Source: Bacteroidia bacterium (GTDB lineage Bacteria; Bacteroidota; Bacteroidia; B-17B0; Aurantibacillaceae). Taken from it: a stretch of DNA of 64,000 nucleotides. The DNA lies in contig JAEUTP010000008.1 in the NCBI GenBank assembly GCA_016787705.1, forward strand, positions 496,001 through 560,000. Reading direction: 5' to 3'. This document shows positions 38,602 to 48,191 of this stretch, piece by piece. Position numbers and translations under genes: made by a program. Position 1 is the stretch's first letter; every line of letters starts with the position of its first letter. Below the pieces are notes generated by a model, which saw nothing but the letters and a program-made list of their open reading frames with translations, searched no databases and was not told the origin of the DNA.

Positions 38602-38660
38602 TCAGCATTTATTAATCTAACTTTAAAGATTTTAAATGCTAATTTTGTACTGATTGTAGT

Positions 38661-39407
38661 ATGAAAATCTTCGGATACATATTTTCTCCCATCTGGAAAC
38701 TTTGGTTTGTTCTGTGTTTTGCAATTCCTTTTTTAATTTTATTTCCCGTATTTTATTTTGCCTTACGAACAGGAAAATTTGATCTTGTTTTTAAACTAAA
38801 ACGTTTATGGGCGAGAGTGATCTCGATTGGATCTTTTCTTTATCCATCCATTAAATACGATACTAAAAAATACAATTTACCACAGCCCTGCATTGTTGTT
38901 TCTAACCATACTTCGTACTTAGATATTGTTTTTTCTCCTTTTTATATTGACCATACTGCCGTTTTTATGGGTAAATACGAATTACTTAAAATTCCATTGT
39001 TCAAATACTTTTTTGTTTATCTTGATATTCCCGTAAACCGTAAAAGCATTACTAATGCGCACAAAGCTTTTTCGGATGCGGGAAAAAAAATTGACGAAGG
39101 TTTAAGCGTGGTTATCTATCCCGAAGGAACCATCAGTGAAAGTGGAAAATTAAAGCCTTTTAAGAATGGGGCTTTTAAGTTAGCAATTGAAAAACAGGTG
39201 CCCATTATACCGGTTGTTAATTTAAATAACTGGCATTTTTTGCAAAATGGCGGTTTTTTTAAAAGTCATGGAAAGCCCGGTATTCCGAAAATAATTGTGG
39301 GTGACCCAATTTATACAAAGGGATTAACAGATCAAAACATTGATGAAATTAAAGAGAAAGTTTATATCTTTACACAGGAAAAATTAAAGGAATTTAATGA
39401 CAAATAA
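38661..39407 (+). CDS. 1-acyl-glycerol-3-phosphate acyltransferase family protein
   Basis: 248-residue membrane-associated PlsC-type acyltransferase for phospholipid synthesis or remodelling. An N-terminal membrane segment spans about 12-38. The catalytic HxxxxD motif is in VSNHTSYLDIVF near 82, and the acceptor motif in YPEGTISESGKL near 155, with VPIIPVVNLNNWHF near 178. A stem-loop (AGCATTT/AAATGCT with AATCT/AGATT nested, 38604-38640) precedes it and could end the adhesin transcript, although no T-run follows. TAATTTTG at 38640-38647 could be its own promoter element. It overlaps gatC by 11 bases. Confidence 0.9.
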   Translation: MKIFGYIFSPIWKLWFVLCFAIPFLILFPVFYFALRTGKFDLVFKLKRLWARVISIGSFLYPSIKYDTKKYNLPQPCIVVSNHTSYLDIVFSPFYIDHTAVFMGKYELLKIPLFKYFFVYLDIPVNRKSITNAHKAFSDAGKKIDEGLSVVIYPEGTISESGKLKPFKNGAFKLAIEKQVPIIPVVNLNNWHFLQNGGFFKSHGKPGIPKIIVGDPIYTKGLTDQNIDEIKEKVYIFTQEKLKEFNDK

Positions 39408-39699
39408 AATAGATATTAAAACGGTTGATGAAGTTGCTCATTTAGCAAGATTAGAATTTAACGATGCTTCAAAAGCTGAGATCTTAAATGATATGAACCG
39501 AATGTTAGCGTTTGTAGATAAATTAAGTGAGCTAAACACTGAGAATGTTACACCTTTGATTTATATGACCGACGAAAAAAACATTCTTCGCGAAGATACT
39601 CCTGAAATTACTGTTACACAAAAAGAAGCTTTAAAGAATGCGCCTAAAAAAGACAGTGATTATTTTAAAGCGCCAAAAGTAATAGAGCAAAAAAATTAA
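39397..39699 (+). CDS. gatC: Asp/Glu-tRNA amidotransferase subunit C
   Basis: 100 residues, the usual GatC length. GatC stabilises the GatCAB complex that converts Glu-tRNA(Gln) and Asp-tRNA(Asn) to the amidated forms. Signatures are VDEVAHLARLEF at the N-terminus, LNDMNRMLAFVDKLSELNT near 30-48, NVTPLIY near 52 and the C-terminal YFKAPKVIE. gatA and gatB are not in the window. It overlaps the acyltransferase gene, and its stop overlaps the stop of the convergent gene by four bases. Confidence 0.93.
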   Translation: MTNKIDIKTVDEVAHLARLEFNDASKAEILNDMNRMLAFVDKLSELNTENVTPLIYMTDEKNILREDTPEITVTQKEALKNAPKKDSDYFKAPKVIEQKN

Positions 39700-41348
39700 T
39701 TTGATTTTATAAACTTGTAAGAAGAATTATCTATTCTTAAAAAATAAATTCCTTCTGCCAGATCCCTTACATCAATTTCCGAATTTTCAATAGTTACTAT
39801 ATTGATCAATTGCCCCAAATAGTTAATCACTTCTGCTTTTTCTCCAAAGTCTATTCTGTTTTTAATTTTTAATTTTTCTTTTGCAGGATTAGGATACAAT
39901 AAAATACCGCTTCCATTTAATTTAAATTCGTTTGCTTTAGTAATTAAACTAGCATTATTATTTGGCAATTTGGATAAAACACCATCATCATTTCCTACAT
40001 AATTACTTTGAAATGCAGAAGCGGTTACAGGATATGTAGAAGAAGAGCTTTTACCGCAAAAGAAAATATTATTGGTTGTAACCGCAAGATCCTGCGAGTA
40101 ATCGTAACCACCAATGCTTCCATAATAAGTAGAATAGTTTGGTTGACCAGATGAATTAAACCGAACGATCACTAAATTCTGAGATCCGGGAATAACGCTA
40201 TAATTAGAGTTACCAAGCATTGGAAAATTTGTTGAAGTAGTAGTTCCTAAAATGTATAATTCGTAATTGTGAATTTTCATCCTGCTAACTGCATCTGCAT
40301 CAGAACCTCCAATTAAAGTAGAATAGATCATTGTTCCTGTTGGCGAGATTTTTACAAAATACATATCTGTCATTCCTGTTAGTGTAGATTGATATGCGCC
40401 TGCTGTAGTTGTAAAATTTGAACTGGTTGTTTGCCCGCTCATATATAAATTACCAATACCATCTGCCACAATTCCCCAGGCATCATCTATGCCAGAGCCT
40501 CCCAGGTAACTTGAAAATATTCTATTGCCTAACGAATCAAATTTAATAATGTAACAATCCATACCATTATCTTTTGATGGTTGTATACATCCAATTGAAG
40601 TGCTTAAATTAAAACTAAAAGTTCCGCCACCGCCAATAACATTTCCAAAACCATCGGCGGTTAACACATGAATGTCTTCGCTGGCTAAACCACCATAATA
40701 AGTACACCATTTTAAAATTCCATTCTTAGAAAATTTTGCGATAAACGCATCTGTATTTCCACCAAACGTTTGCTGAAAAGAAGACGCAGTTGTGTATAGA
40801 TTATTTGAAGTAGTAGTGCCGCCAATAAATAAATTACCGTTAAAATCAGTACTGATATCATATGCAAAATCAGAACCAAGACTTCCAAAATAGGTAAGCC
40901 ACAAAAGCACACCCCCAGGCGACATCTTTCCTAAAAAACAATCGTACTGCCCCGCATTTGCAGCCTGGAAACAACCCGGTGTTGTTGGCAATCCTGCGCC
41001 CTGCGTATAGCCGGTAAATGCAATGTTTCCATCTGGACAGACAATAATTTTTTCTCCGCTATCAAAATCAGTAGTGCCTAAATAAGTAGCCCACACAAAA
41101 TTTCCACAGGAATCAAATTTTGCAATGTACGCATCGTTAATCCCATTTAGCACATCGCTAATTAAACCAGGTATTACAGTAAGCGAAGGGCTATCCGTTT
41201 GTACAATAACATAACTGTTTTTGTTATTGTCAAGTGCTATTCCTTTTATATCATCTGAACCTGTTTGACCCATGTAGGTTGACCAATAATTACATTGGGA
41301 ATTTACTCCGAAAGTAAAAAAAAGAAATATATAAAATAAACCTCGCAT
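39696..41348 (-). CDS. SBBP beta-propeller repeat protein with T9SS type A sorting domain
   Basis: 550 residues from the ATG at 41348. The frame reaches a further ATG at 41396, but that stretch runs through the terminator hairpin of the upstream gene, and MRGLFYIFLFFTFGVNSQ is a clean signal peptide. The body is about eight SBBP-type repeats with YLGGSGIDDAWGIV and similar (TYLG, TYFGSLGSDFAYDI). These probably form beta-propellers. The C-terminus ILLYPNPAKEKLKIKN...GIYFLRIDN is the T9SS type A sorting domain. It is secreted or surface-bound, with unknown ligand. Confidence 0.82.
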   Translation of the reverse strand: MRGLFYIFLFFTFGVNSQCNYWSTYMGQTGSDDIKGIALDNNKNSYVIVQTDSPSLTVIPGLISDVLNGINDAYIAKFDSCGNFVWATYLGTTDFDSGEKIIVCPDGNIAFTGYTQGAGLPTTPGCFQAANAGQYDCFLGKMSPGGVLLWLTYFGSLGSDFAYDISTDFNGNLFIGGTTTSNNLYTTASSFQQTFGGNTDAFIAKFSKNGILKWCTYYGGLASEDIHVLTADGFGNVIGGGGTFSFNLSTSIGCIQPSKDNGMDCYIIKFDSLGNRIFSSYLGGSGIDDAWGIVADGIGNLYMSGQTTSSNFTTTAGAYQSTLTGMTDMYFVKISPTGTMIYSTLIGGSDADAVSRMKIHNYELYILGTTTSTNFPMLGNSNYSVIPGSQNLVIVRFNSSGQPNYSTYYGSIGGYDYSQDLAVTTNNIFFCGKSSSSTYPVTASAFQSNYVGNDDGVLSKLPNNNASLITKANEFKLNGSGILLYPNPAKEKLKIKNRIDFGEKAEVINYLGQLINIVTIENSEIDVRDLAEGIYFLRIDNSSYKFIKSN

Positions 41349-41351
41349 TAA

Positions 41352-41383
41352 ATAAAAAAGCCCGAAACATAACAGTTTCGGGC
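41352..41383 (-). terminator. Rho-independent terminator of the 41404-44385 gene
   Basis: A perfect 9-bp stem GCCCGAAAC/GTTTCGGGC (41360-41368 with 41375-41383) with a 6-base loop. On the minus strand it is followed by a T-run. It lies 20 bases after the stop of the upstream gene. Confidence 0.85.
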
Positions 41384-41403
41384 AATTAAAATACACATTT
41401 TTT

Positions 41404-44385
41404 TTATCTTATTAAAGTAACACTTCCGGTTAAGGCATGTGATTTACTGTCTTTACCAATATAACTTACTTTGTAAACGTAAACATTATTCTCAGACATT
41501 TGTCCTTTGTACATTCCATCCCAGCCTTTTTTAATATCGCTCGACTGGAATATCAAACTACCACCCCTGTTAAAGATGAGCATTTCAAATTTTGTAATGT
41601 TATTGGCAACCGCTAAAAAAATATCATTACTTCCATCACCGTTAGGTGTAAATGCGTTTGGTAAAAATAATCCCATCTCATCGCCAACAATTACTTTTTT
41701 AGTAATAGAAGATTTACAACCTCTGTCGCTGGTAACTACTAATGTTACATCGTATCTTCCGCTATCCTGGTATGTAAAACTTGGATTTTGTAATATTGAT
41801 GTTACATCAGGGTTTCCAAATGTCCAATCCCAGCTTACAATTTTTGCTTTCGAAGAAAGATCAGTAAACTGTGTTGTACCATTTACCCACGTTGCACCAT
41901 TGTTACCAATATCAAAATTAGCAACCGGTACAGCATACACTTCAAATGTTTTTTCTATTTGAGCCCTGCAGCCTTTTGCATCGGTACCATTTAATGTAAT
42001 CGTATAAATATTAGCAGAGTTGTAGCAAATATTTGTTGGGTTATTAGTTTGGTTTGTTTCGCCATTACCAAGTTTCCAATCAAGTACTATCGAAGATGAG
42101 TTTGAGATGGCTTTAAATTCAATATTACAGGCCGGGGCACATGCAGAAATAGCTTTGCTCATATCTATATCTATTGTTGGTTTTGCATTTACCAAAACAG
42201 TTACAGTGCCAACCGCTGTGCAACCCTGAGGGTCAGTTAAAGTTATGGTATATGTTCCGGTGTTTAATGGGGTTGCATTCATTATACCGGTGTTTGCATT
42301 GTTGGAAATGAATCCGTTTGGTCCACTCCAATGATACGAAACGCCGCTTCCATCTAAGGTTTCAAAATCAATTGTACCACCTTCACATAACTCAGTTGGA
42401 GAACATGAAGGATGTAACACTTTTTGCGAGTTTACCACTACAGTTGTTGTTGCCATAACCGTGCAACCTTGTACTGAAGTAATAGTAACTGTATATACTC
42501 CGCTTGCATTAGCTGTTGCGTTATTAATTACAGGATTTTGCAAGTTAGAAGTATAGCCGTTCGGACCCTGCCATACAAAACTTCCGTTACCAAAAGCATG
42601 CAACTGAACATTACTTCCTGAACATACAGGGCCGTTATTATTTGCTGAAACACTAGCTGTGCTTACTGCAACAGCAACACTTGCACTTGCATAACAATTA
42701 CCTGTTAAAGTAGCTGTTACATTATATGCTCCGCCAGAATTATTTGTGGCAATGAATGAAGGGTTGTGTTGTGTAGATGCAAAATTATTCGGGCCTGTCC
42801 AGCTATAATTTCCACTACCACTTGCTGTAAGATTTAAATTATTTCCAGGACAAACAGGCGTATTGGCAACCGCAGATAGTGTTGCCTGGTAAGTTGCTAA
42901 ATTTACAGTTGATGTTCCAACACAACCGTTTGCATCTGTTATCACACATGTGTAAATACCGGCCATTGCTGTTGTTACATTTGTAATAACAGGGTTTTGA
43001 GCAGTTGATGTATAATTGTTTGGCCCCGTCCAGCTATAAGTAGCATTATTAAAAGTATTTGTAAACGAAGTTGTACCGCCAATACAAACAGGTGAGTTTA
43101 CCGAAAGCGTTGCGTTTGGCGCAGGATAAACCTGCACGGTATAAGAACCAAATGCCATACATGGCCCGCAGCCAGCTTTATTTATAGTAACAGTATAAAT
43201 ACCTGCAGCTGTATAAGTATGTACTACAGTAGTTCCTGTTCCTGTTCCACCATCACCAAAATTCCAGCTAAGGTTAAAGTTTCCCGCATTAGGACTTGTA
43301 TCTGTAAACGTAAAGTTTGGAGCACTCAAACAGGTATTAGGTGTCATAGTAACCGTTAATGGAGGAGGTACACTTAATACGTTTACTGTTACAACGGCAG
43401 GTTGCGCACTAATAAACTGGCACATACACGGCCCGCCCGTTAAACATGAAGAAAGAGCTTGTGTCCATACGGCATTGCTTGGCGCAGTTACAAACGTGTT
43501 TGTAATATTAGATGATGATAGTGGAAGGTTAGTAAAAATAATAGGCACACTTGGCGGTGTATACATAATTGTGCCCGTTGGCGTGGTACATAGATATGCC
43601 AGCCATACGCTAAATGTTGTAGTAGAAGTTAAATTCGTTATTGATAATAAATTAATTGTTGTTGTAAATGTTGTGCCATTACCAATTGTTGTAGACACAG
43701 GGTTTGAGGCTGTCCAAGAAAATGTTGGTGTTATAGTTGCGTTTTGTTCACATGAAGGAACATTACCAACACACTGGCCGTAATTAGTTCCGGTAATAAC
43801 TGCAGTAAGTTGTACTGGGCCACAACAAATGATTGGATTTGGAGTAGCGTTAAGCGTCATATTTAGCGAGTTTGGTGGGTTAACAATTGGCGCACCCGGA
43901 ACTGTAAATGATTGTACTGGTGTCCATGGGCCGGTATTGGTACCACCCATTACCATTTCACGTGAACGAATGTAATAAGTTTTACCGGGACATAAATTTG
44001 AAAAAGGAATTACATTCGGATGATATGGTTCTAAAACACAGTTATCAAACCAACCTGTAGCAATATTATAGTTAGGTACGTTTAATAACGAATTATAATA
44101 TGGATAATTTAAATAAGATGTTGCGGGATTGTTCCAGTTAGTTAATGTACTACTTAAACATGCGGGTTGTGTTCCTACAAAATTAGGTGTACATGAGATC
44201 TCCGTTTGAAGCCAGTATGGCCCGCAACCACAGGTAGAAGGATCGGAATTAGCAGATACGGTTACACCTGCAGCACCAACAACAACATTATAATTTACAA
44301 GAGGCATACCGTGGCATGCTTTTGCTTGCTGATACCCTAATAAAAATGTTACGAGGATAAATAGAGATGATTTTAAAATTTTCAT
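41404..44385 (-). CDS. T9SS type B protein with PKD and Ig-like domains
   Basis: 993 residues from the ATG at 44385, where MKILKSSLFILVTFLLGYQQAKA gives a normal signal peptide. A further in-frame ATG at 44430 would add 15 residues ahead of it. Residues about 24-165 form the same cysteine-containing domain as in the 2413-residue protein. An Ig-like region, a PKD domain (SWNFGDGGTG near 380) and four Ig-like units with YSWTGPNNY-type cores follow. Then come a PKD pair (LDWKLGNGETN, WDWTFGNPD) and the type B sorting domain (FLPNAFTPNGDGSNDIF). No PorP/SprF gene is adjacent, so it may use the one at 30567. Confidence 0.87.
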   Translation of the reverse strand: MKILKSSLFILVTFLLGYQQAKACHGMPLVNYNVVVGAAGVTVSANSDPSTCGCGPYWLQTEISCTPNFVGTQPACLSSTLTNWNNPATSYLNYPYYNSLLNVPNYNIATGWFDNCVLEPYHPNVIPFSNLCPGKTYYIRSREMVMGGTNTGPWTPVQSFTVPGAPIVNPPNSLNMTLNATPNPIICCGPVQLTAVITGTNYGQCVGNVPSCEQNATITPTFSWTASNPVSTTIGNGTTFTTTINLLSITNLTSTTTFSVWLAYLCTTPTGTIMYTPPSVPIIFTNLPLSSSNITNTFVTAPSNAVWTQALSSCLTGGPCMCQFISAQPAVVTVNVLSVPPPLTVTMTPNTCLSAPNFTFTDTSPNAGNFNLSWNFGDGGTGTGTTVVHTYTAAGIYTVTINKAGCGPCMAFGSYTVQVYPAPNATLSVNSPVCIGGTTSFTNTFNNATYSWTGPNNYTSTAQNPVITNVTTAMAGIYTCVITDANGCVGTSTVNLATYQATLSAVANTPVCPGNNLNLTASGSGNYSWTGPNNFASTQHNPSFIATNNSGGAYNVTATLTGNCYASASVAVAVSTASVSANNNGPVCSGSNVQLHAFGNGSFVWQGPNGYTSNLQNPVINNATANASGVYTVTITSVQGCTVMATTTVVVNSQKVLHPSCSPTELCEGGTIDFETLDGSGVSYHWSGPNGFISNNANTGIMNATPLNTGTYTITLTDPQGCTAVGTVTVLVNAKPTIDIDMSKAISACAPACNIEFKAISNSSSIVLDWKLGNGETNQTNNPTNICYNSANIYTITLNGTDAKGCRAQIEKTFEVYAVPVANFDIGNNGATWVNGTTQFTDLSSKAKIVSWDWTFGNPDVTSILQNPSFTYQDSGRYDVTLVVTSDRGCKSSITKKVIVGDEMGLFLPNAFTPNGDGSNDIFLAVANNITKFEMLIFNRGGSLIFQSSDIKKGWDGMYKGQMSENNVYVYKVSYIGKDSKSHALTGSVTLIR

Positions 44386-44571
44386 ATTTATAATTTCTGA
44401 GTTCAAAACTACCTGAATAAAAACTATCAAAATTTGAATTTGAGTTGAAGGCTGAACTAACTTATTAAAAAGCTAACTTAAGAAAGGGAAAAAAGATGGA
44501 ATGAGTGAAAAAAAACAGGATGAGCAAAAAGGCTTTTTTACTGAGGGAATTAAAAAAACTGAAAAATTTCC

Positions 44572-44841
44572 TTATTTAGCAGGGCTTTGAGAGGTCTTAG
44601 AAAATACTTTTCTCCAAAGCTGAACGATCTGTTTTCTGAAAATAAAGCCTAATAATAAATATGGAACAGCCATTAAATAAAGTATACCGCTGTTTAAACT
44701 ACGCGCCATTGAATTTGGATTTGACTTTAAAGAACTTTCTGCGGCCTGTTTACACATGGCACACTGCGCCGTTATATCTGTACTAAAAGATACAAATAAT
44801 ATAATAATCAAAAAGACTAGATATGTTTTATTGTTTTTCAA
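44572..44841 (-). CDS. Small membrane protein with CxxC motif, unknown function
   Basis: 89 residues. A signal-like hydrophobic segment (5-22) precedes QCAMCKQAAESSLKSNP, which holds a CxxC pair outside the membrane. A second membrane segment (about 49-68) and a basic tail follow. I recall similar small proteins as conserved unknowns in Bacteroidota. The CxxC could be redox-active or metal-binding. No catalytic domain is visible. Confidence 0.75.
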   Translation of the reverse strand: MKNNKTYLVFLIIILFVSFSTDITAQCAMCKQAAESSLKSNPNSMARSLNSGILYLMAVPYLLLGFIFRKQIVQLWRKVFSKTSQSPAK

Positions 44842-44912
44842 ATGTGTTGTAAAGTTAAGTTAATTTTGTTTTCTATTTTTAGATTTAACAGTAATATGAT
44901 TAAAATCATCAT

Positions 44913-44946
44913 AAAAAAAGGGTTGTTAAATAACAACCCTTTTTTT
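44913..44946 (-). terminator. Bidirectional rho-independent terminator
   Basis: AAAAAAAGGGTTGTTA, AA loop, then TAACAACCCTTTTTTT: a perfect inverted repeat with an A-run on one side and a T-run on the other. It lies 14 bases after the stop of the minus-strand enoyl-CoA hydratase gene, which it probably ends. Confidence 0.88.
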
Positions 44947-44960
44947 ATTCTTTAAACTAC

Positions 44961-45749
44961 TCATTCACCTTTAAAATTTGCTTTTCTTTTTTCAAGAAAA
45001 GCGCTTACACCTTCTTTAAAATCCTTTGTACCAAAGGATTTTCCAAATTCTTCGATCTCAACTTCAAAGCCATTTAACTTGTTGTTATATCCTGCATTAA
45101 TTACTTTAATAGCAGTTTTTATTGCCGTAGGGCTCTTGGTAGTTAGCTTAGCCGTTATTTCGAAACATTTATTCAATAAATCATCCTGCGTGGTAACGTA
45201 ATTGGCAAGACCCCATTTGTAAGCATCCTGCGCATTGATCATATCTGCTGTAACAATCATTTCAAAAGCTTTTCCTTTACCTACTAATTGTGCCAAACGT
45301 TGTGTTCCGCCATAACCAGGAATTACACCTAAGCTTACCTCGGGAAGGCCCATTTTTGCATTATCGCTCACAACACGTATATGACAAGCCATTGCCAACT
45401 CCAATCCACCACCTAAAGCAAAACCGTTAACGGCAGCAATAATTGGTTTACTATAATTCTCAATAAAATTAAAGATCTTAAAATGACCTATTGAGCTTAA
45501 TTGTTTTCCTTGTTCAACAGAAAAATTTGCAAACTCGGCAATATCTGCACCTGCAACAAATGCTTTTTGGCCAGAACCGGTTAAGATTATTGCGCGGATC
45601 TCTGATTGGTTTTCTGCCTCCACCAAAGTTTCGTGCAGCTCCTCTATTGTTTGCTTGTTTAAAGCATTTAATTTATCAGGGCGATTAATTGTAACAACTA
45701 AAACACCATTTTGTATTTCACATAAAATATATTCACTTGTAGCCACCAT
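44961..45749 (-). CDS. Enoyl-CoA hydratase/isomerase family protein
   Basis: 262-residue crotonase. It hydrates trans-2-enoyl-CoA in fatty acid or ketogenic pathways. The CoA-binding segment is AFVAGADIAEF near 69. The oxyanion and first catalytic glutamate are in NGFALGGGLELAMACHIR near 106-124. The second glutamate is in GLPEVSLGVIPGYGGTQRL near 137-155, so both catalytic acids are present. The C-terminal EGVSAFLEKRKANFKG is typical. It is monocistronic between a promoter and a strong terminator. Confidence 0.92.
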   Translation of the reverse strand: MVATSEYILCEIQNGVLVVTINRPDKLNALNKQTIEELHETLVEAENQSEIRAIILTGSGQKAFVAGADIAEFANFSVEQGKQLSSIGHFKIFNFIENYSKPIIAAVNGFALGGGLELAMACHIRVVSDNAKMGLPEVSLGVIPGYGGTQRLAQLVGKGKAFEMIVTADMINAQDAYKWGLANYVTTQDDLLNKCFEITAKLTTKSPTAIKTAIKVINAGYNNKLNGFEVEIEEFGKSFGTKDFKEGVSAFLEKRKANFKGE

Positions 45750-45772
45750 CTTTTTTTTAATTATAAACTGAG

Positions 45773-45806
45773 CAAATATAGACTATTAGGCTTTAAATAA
45801 TTCAAA
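45773..45806 (-). promoter_or_regulatory. Promoter of the enoyl-CoA hydratase gene
   Basis: On the minus strand, TTTG (45806-45803), 22 bases, then TATATTTG (45780-45773), matching the Bacteroidota -33/-7 pattern about 24 bases before the start codon. Confidence 0.5.
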
Positions 45807-45888
45807 AGTTTTAAACCGTCAAAAAGTTAAAAAATTTACAGCTTTTTAAGTTAAACCCATATTTAAACCGCGATCTTTAAATTCTCGC

Positions 45889-47091
45889 TTAAGCAAGATC
45901 ATTTAAATGTTCTGCTAAAAATTTCCCCATACTAAAACACGATTGAAGCAAGTAACCACCTGTAGGGGCGTCGTAGTCTAGCATTTCGCCTATAACATAA
46001 TTACTTTCCATTTTTTTTAATTCAAATTTTTTATTTATTTCATTTAAATTAATTCCACCAACTGTAGAAATTGCATCTTCTACAGGACCTAATCCTGAAA
46101 TTTGAATTTCTAGGGCTTTTAAATTATTAACAAATTTAACCGGATCTAAAAAGTCGTTTTTGCTCATTTTAGATTTTAGTAATATCATTTGCATCTTATT
46201 CACATTTAAATTCTTTACTATATTTTCAGTATAGGAATGTTTTGTTTCTACGCTTTCAAATTTCTTTAAACACTCATCTGCACTTAAATGAGGTTTAAGA
46301 TCGATGTATATTTTCGCACTTTCGTTTTCTTTTAATTGGGCTCTTATTTGCGGACTCAAAGGATAAATACCGCTTCCTTCCATACCAAAAGCTGTTAATA
46401 CAATTTCACCGCTATGTATTTTATTTCCGCAGTTTATTGAAATATTTTTTAATGGTTTTCCCTCAATTTCTTTAATTATATTTTTTGGCCACTCAACTTT
46501 AAAGCTGCAATTGCTTGCCTGAAAGGGTATCGTTTTAATATTTTTTATCTCAAACAAACTGCGCCAATCGCCCTTACTTCCGGTTACAGGCCAGCTGGCA
46601 CCACCCATACAAAAAATAGTTATATCACTTTGTATGATCTTAGTTCCTGTAGCAGTTTTAAATATCAATCCATTATTGTCTGCAAACCCTTTCCATTCAT
46701 GTTTAAAATTTAACGCTACATTATTTTTTACAATTTTTTCTTCAAAGCATTTTAAAACATCTATTGGCTTAATGCCTTTTTTGGGAAATATGCGACCACT
46801 TGTTCCCACAAATGTTTCAATACCCATTGCGTTTATCCATTCTATAAAATGTTTATTTGAAAAATATGAAAAAGCTTCTTTAAAAAACTGATGTGGTGTA
46901 TAACGTAGAACAAATTCGTTTTCACTTTCAGAATGTGTAAGATTTAAACCCCCATCGCCGGCAACTAAAAATTTACGGCCCAATGCGTTGTTCTTTTCAA
47001 AAACAGAAACAGAAAATTTTTTCGGATCAAGTTCACATGCCAATATTAATGCACACGCACCGCCACCAATTATAGAGATATTTTTTTTCAA
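45889..47091 (-). CDS. HI0933/BaiN-type flavoprotein (TIGR03862-like)
   Basis: 400 residues. The FAD-binding Rossmann motif IIGGGACALILACEL is at the N-terminus, followed by GRKFLVAGDGGLNLTHSE near 38, a hallmark of the HI0933 family. A second FAD segment is ITIFCMGGASWPVTGSKGDW near 155, and the C-terminal GEMLDYDAPTGGYLLQSCFSMG closes the site. NAD(P)H-dependent oxidoreductase activity is likely, but the substrate is unknown. It ends 139 bases from the hydratase gene and starts directly after the HTH regulator stop. Confidence 0.87.
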   Translation of the reverse strand: MKKNISIIGGGACALILACELDPKKFSVSVFEKNNALGRKFLVAGDGGLNLTHSESENEFVLRYTPHQFFKEAFSYFSNKHFIEWINAMGIETFVGTSGRIFPKKGIKPIDVLKCFEEKIVKNNVALNFKHEWKGFADNNGLIFKTATGTKIIQSDITIFCMGGASWPVTGSKGDWRSLFEIKNIKTIPFQASNCSFKVEWPKNIIKEIEGKPLKNISINCGNKIHSGEIVLTAFGMEGSGIYPLSPQIRAQLKENESAKIYIDLKPHLSADECLKKFESVETKHSYTENIVKNLNVNKMQMILLKSKMSKNDFLDPVKFVNNLKALEIQISGLGPVEDAISTVGGINLNEINKKFELKKMESNYVIGEMLDYDAPTGGYLLQSCFSMGKFLAEHLNDLA

Positions 47092-48105
47092 TTACGAATT
47101 AATGTGCGCTAAACAATCATCAATATTCTTATACATTTTAGTAAAAAACTGGTAACGTTGTTTTTCTGAAACTCCACTGATCAATGTACTTTTTTTCTCC
47201 AGATTTCTTACCCAATGATCTGTTTCTTCGCAAAACTGGGGGTTATTAGTTGTTAGCGAATTCATAGTGTTGAATGAGATATACGAAAATTTGGTTTCAC
47301 CCATAACTACGTAAATACAATTAGTGCCTAATACCACTTCGCTATTGTACAAAGAGAATGTGTCGTGCTTATCGCTTATATTTTTTCTGCTGCTTTCGGC
47401 ATTTTTTAAGATCATATCAATCATCTGGCGATATTCCTGTAATAATTCTGTAGCATGTTGAGCAGATACTATCCCACTATCATAATAAAACTGAATTTGC
47501 CTTAAGCCGGTTAACACGGTTTCAGTTGTCCATATTTCTGAGCTTGGAATGGTTAAATATTCTTTATAAACATTATGAGCAATATCAACAAGGTGTTGTG
47601 GCACAACGCCCCATTCAAATTTCTTTTGTTGGTATTCGGGTACATTCAATACACTACGCTGCCAATAAAACAATTTAAAATCGGTTAGCTTTTTTGAAAA
47701 GAAAGAATAAAAAATAGGAATCTCTTCGGCTACATAATATATCTTTTTATTTTCAAATTTATTTAATGTTATAAGGTGCGTTAGCAGACGCTTTAAATAG
47801 GCTTCAAAATTTTTCTCACTATCGGTTAATTTGGTATATGAAAAAGTTACGGTGTCGTTTTGATTACTAAATACTTCATCCAAACTTATCTTATATTTTT
47901 TAGAGATCTTATACACCTCTTCTATAGTTAACTCAGTTTCGCCTCTTATCCTTCTGTAGGCACTGTCAATACTTACGTCCAATACATCTGCAATTTCTTC
48001 GGCTAAACCAACACTTGGCGGAATTATTTCTTTAAACTTACTTATAAATTGGTTTTGTATAAGTAAATTAACCTTTCCGGGCTTTTTTTCCTTTTTTGCT
48101 GGCAT
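47092..48105 (-). CDS. HTH transcriptional regulator
   Basis: 337 residues from the ATG at 48105 (MPAKKEKKPGKVN). The frame also contains an ATG at 48180, but that segment overlaps the promoter. The helix-turn-helix is LAEEIADVLDVSIDSAYRRIRGETELTIEEVYKI in two stretches near residues 35-70, of the XRE/BetR-like type. The C-terminal 240 residues are helical, rich in Tyr/Phe/Leu, with no known ligand domain I can name. This architecture is frequent in Bacteroidota. A perfect palindrome in its own promoter suggests autoregulation. Confidence 0.78.
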   Translation of the reverse strand: MPAKKEKKPGKVNLLIQNQFISKFKEIIPPSVGLAEEIADVLDVSIDSAYRRIRGETELTIEEVYKISKKYKISLDEVFSNQNDTVTFSYTKLTDSEKNFEAYLKRLLTHLITLNKFENKKIYYVAEEIPIFYSFFSKKLTDFKLFYWQRSVLNVPEYQQKKFEWGVVPQHLVDIAHNVYKEYLTIPSSEIWTTETVLTGLRQIQFYYDSGIVSAQHATELLQEYRQMIDMILKNAESSRKNISDKHDTFSLYNSEVVLGTNCIYVVMGETKFSYISFNTMNSLTTNNPQFCEETDHWVRNLEKKSTLISGVSEKQRYQFFTKMYKNIDDCLAHINS

Positions 48106-48172
48106 AAATTTTAGTGATTTGTGAGAGATAAAGATAGGCTTTTTAGTAAAAAAAGCAAATTTCGTAGCTAAC

Positions 48173-48191
48173 ATTTGCAATTATTGCAAAT
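48173..48191. promoter_or_regulatory. Palindromic operator of the HTH regulator
   Basis: ATTTGCAA-TTA-TTGCAAAT, a perfect 8-bp inverted repeat with a 3-base spacer. It overlaps the -7 element of the minus-strand promoter. A related half-site GCAAATTT lies at 48155-48162. Probably bound by the regulator encoded downstream. Confidence 0.55.

Noticed and set aside
41349..41396. Extra 16 N-terminal residues on the SBBP protein
   Set aside because: The extension runs through the terminator hairpin of the upstream gene; the ATG at 41348 gives a proper signal peptide.
44386..44430. Extra 15 N-terminal residues on the 41404-44385 adhesin
   Set aside because: The internal ATG gives a standard signal peptide immediately; the extension has no function and overlaps likely promoter sequence.
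48106..48180. Extra 25 N-terminal residues on the HTH regulator
   Set aside because: They cover the operator and predicted transcription start; the ATG at 48105 gives the usual basic start of the family.
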